A stretch of 64,000 nt of DNA from the NCBI RefSeq assembly GCF_011303955.1, contig NZ_CP049886.1, forward strand, positions 1,116,001-1,180,000, given 5' to 3'. The notes below the pieces were generated by a model that did not search any database, was not told the origin of the DNA, and saw nothing but the letters and a program-made list of their open reading frames with translations. Shown here piece by piece: positions 62,961 to 64,000 of the stretch. Made by a program: the position numbers and the translations under genes. Within the stretch, counting starts at the first letter, position 1. Each line of letters begins with the position of its first letter. Source of the stretch: Vagococcus coleopterorum (lineage in GTDB: Bacteria; Bacillota; Bacilli; Lactobacillales; Vagococcaceae).

Positions 62961-63447
62961 AATATTTCTTTAAATAAAAGTTCGCAACAGTTTAGTCTAG
63001 AATTTTAAGACTGTGATTAATTGATAACTACAATTAAGCAGAAACAATCTATTATATATAGGTGTTTATTATAGTAAATTAAACAAGGTTGTTATTTAAT
63101 GGGTTTTGCAAGATGCTTAGCAATTAGTAAATATGTTTTAATTGCATGATACAGTCAAGTATGCGTTAAATTAAATTTAAATGCAGTAGAATCGTCGTCA
63201 ATATAATGACATAAAATGTTTTGCCTAAAATAAGTTATATCATTATTTAATAAGACCTTATATCGTGATAAGCAATTTAATTGCACGGACAATAACTTAA
63301 AGCATTTAATAATAAATTAAATATATCAAAAGAAAAACCTTTAAAAAGACTGAAGAAACACCTGGTTGATGCCCAGGTGTTCGGATTGCTTAACGATGTT
63401 TATTCAATAGCACTTAAACAATCCACAAATAACACAATTCTTAGTTA
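62958..63447. other. Gene-free AT-rich segment between two dif-type arms
   Basis: About 490 bases with stops in all frames, no ribosome site with an open frame and no tRNA-like fold. It holds a palindrome GCAATT-T-AATTGC (63272-63284), a strong hairpin at 63357-63381 and repeated TTAATTGCA words. No known ncRNA family recognised. It could be a decayed insertion or terminus-proximal spacer. Confidence 0.5.
63357..63381. repeat. Strong hairpin without a T-run
   Basis: AACACCTGG, loop TTGATGC, CCAGGTGTT: a perfect 9-bp stem, GC-rich for its surroundings. The following CGGATTGC is not a terminator tail. Confidence 0.7.
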
Positions 63448-63475
63448 ACTTTATATAATATATATTATGTAAACT
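63448..63475 (+). other. dif: dif site (XerC/XerD chromosome dimer resolution site)
   Basis: Left arm ACTTTATATAA, centre TATATA, right arm TTATGTAAACT. Compared from memory with B. subtilis dif, 25 of 28 bases agree, and centre and right arm are identical; the three changes are in the left (XerC) arm. It marks the replication terminus region. XerC- and XerD-type genes lie at 3280 and 19796. Confidence 0.9.
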
Positions 63476-63522
63476 AGATATTTGGAATAAAAGGACAAAC
63501 TTTTCAGCTGCCCTTCTCTTTA

Positions 63523-64000
63523 CTAAATGTGAGTATTCTCTAACTGGCTAAAGTCATGGTTGATTACTTCAAATAACTTGAATTGCTCATCAACATACTC
63601 AAATTTCATAATGCAACAGTTTTTGATTCCTTTTGGAGTTTCTATCTGACTTAGGTGTTGCCAGTTACGCATGAATTGTGCACACGCAGCGCCGTGTGAA
63701 ACAACTAAAATACTATCGTTTGGATCTTCTGTCATTATTTTCAAAAGTGTGTTATTGATGCGTTTTTTAAAATCATTTTCTTTTTCACCGTCAAAAGCTG
63801 CGAAAAAATCACCATATGGCAGTTTAGGATTTAAAAATTCTGGCTCGCCTTCAAACCGACCGAAATTCCATTCTTTTAAGCCTTTCAAGCGCTTATATGG
63901 TAAATCAGTCACTAGCTCTAAAGTATCAGATGCACGTTCAGATGTTGAGGCATAGGCACTTTTTAAAGTAATCTGATGCTCTTTAAAGTAACTGCTGGCC
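63523..64000 (-). CDS. Histidine phosphatase (phosphoglycerate mutase family), N-terminus missing
   Basis: The frame is open from the window end (codons read back from 63999) to a stop at 63523, so the start lies outside. The visible part includes YASTSERASDTLELV and GLKEWNFGRFEGE, typical of the family, and the second catalytic His in LVVSHGAACAQF. The first RHG motif would be beyond the edge. The GTG at 63912 is internal. Likely a broad phosphatase rather than a glycolytic mutase. It lies just past dif, on the opposite strand to most of the window. Confidence 0.88.
   Translation of the reverse strand, partial: ASSYFKEHQITLKSAYASTSERASDTLELVTDLPYKRLKGLKEWNFGRFEGEPEFLNPKLPYGDFFAAFDGEKENDFKKRINNTLLKIMTEDPNDSILVVSHGAACAQFMRNWQHLSQIETPKGIKNCCIMKFEYVDEQFKLFEVINHDFSQLENTHI

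Noticed and set aside
63001-63350. A tRNA or small RNA gene in the AT-rich gap
   Set aside because: No cloverleaf, CCA end or known RNA motif could be drawn.
1-64000. CRISPR array, transposase, integrase of phage type or prophage genes
   Set aside because: No regularly spaced repeats and no IS or phage proteins were seen; the two tyrosine recombinases are the housekeeping XerC and XerD types.

Overview
The window looks like a chromosomal segment of a low-GC Gram-positive coccus of the order Lactobacillales, most likely Enterococcaceae (Vagococcus- or Enterococcus-like). This is inferred from AT-rich, densely packed genes with strong AGGAGG-type ribosome binding sites, a tyrosine T-box, an FMN riboswitch, Firmicutes-type neighbourhoods (xerD-scpA-scpB-rluB, fer/ypbB/recQ, cmk-rpsA-der-hup, ypmR-ypmS-yozE) and a D-aspartate ligase/racemase pair of the kind known from Enterococcus faecium and Lactococcus. 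I see no rRNA, tRNA, CRISPR array or transposase. Most of the window is ordinary core genome.

Layout. 1-5.8 kb: the end of topA, then trmFO and xerC, then convergent tyrS behind a T-box leader. 5.8-16.5 kb: accessory and housekeeping genes: an AAC(6')-like acetyltransferase, an MFS carrier, a membrane-tethered XRE regulator, a LexA-box-controlled Y-family polymerase with a 47-residue YolD-like partner, a choloylglycine hydrolase-family enzyme, TerC, a nitroreductase, an alpha/beta hydrolase, YajQ, YitT and SufT-like proteins. 16.5-28.5 kb: cvfB-tetR, a DUF5692-like membrane protein, fur, xerD-scpA-scpB-rluB, an FMN-riboswitch-controlled ribU, ferredoxin, ypbB-recQ, a LysM protein and cmk. 28.5-39.3 kb: rpsA, der, hup, a TPR protein, reoY, cca, a thioesterase, an ABC-F ATPase, thyA and dfrA. 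39.4-44.9 kb: an asparagine-synthase-family gene followed by murE, a D-Asp ligase and an Asp racemase, which together could build an amidated D-Asp (D-isoasparagine) peptidoglycan cross-bridge. 44.9-58.7 kb: hemolysin III, DegV, ypmR-ypmS-yozE, oatA, an AI-2E-type permease, an MFS carrier, a heterodimeric ABC exporter, a PnuC-like transporter, a second DUF5692-like protein and two small proteins. 58.7-64 kb: ackA behind a Crp/Fnr-like palindrome, a CatA-like acetyltransferase, an FMN reductase/LLM monooxygenase pair divergent from an HxlR regulator, a gene-free AT-rich stretch, and a histidine phosphatase cut by the window end.

The most notable signal is at the right end. Positions 63448-63475 are a near-perfect Firmicutes dif site, the chromosome-dimer resolution site acted on by XerC and XerD, whose likely genes lie in this same window. 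A second copy of the right half of dif lies 515 bp to the left, where it supplies the stop codon of the HxlR gene. The roughly 490 bp between the two copies is AT-rich and has no recognisable gene. This suggests, but does not prove, a scar or remnant of an element inserted by Xer recombination at dif. It also places the right end of the window at the replication terminus.

Starts were set by ribosome binding sites; several differ from the longest open frame, as noted in the entries. Functions come from motif and family recognition by eye. No database search was run.
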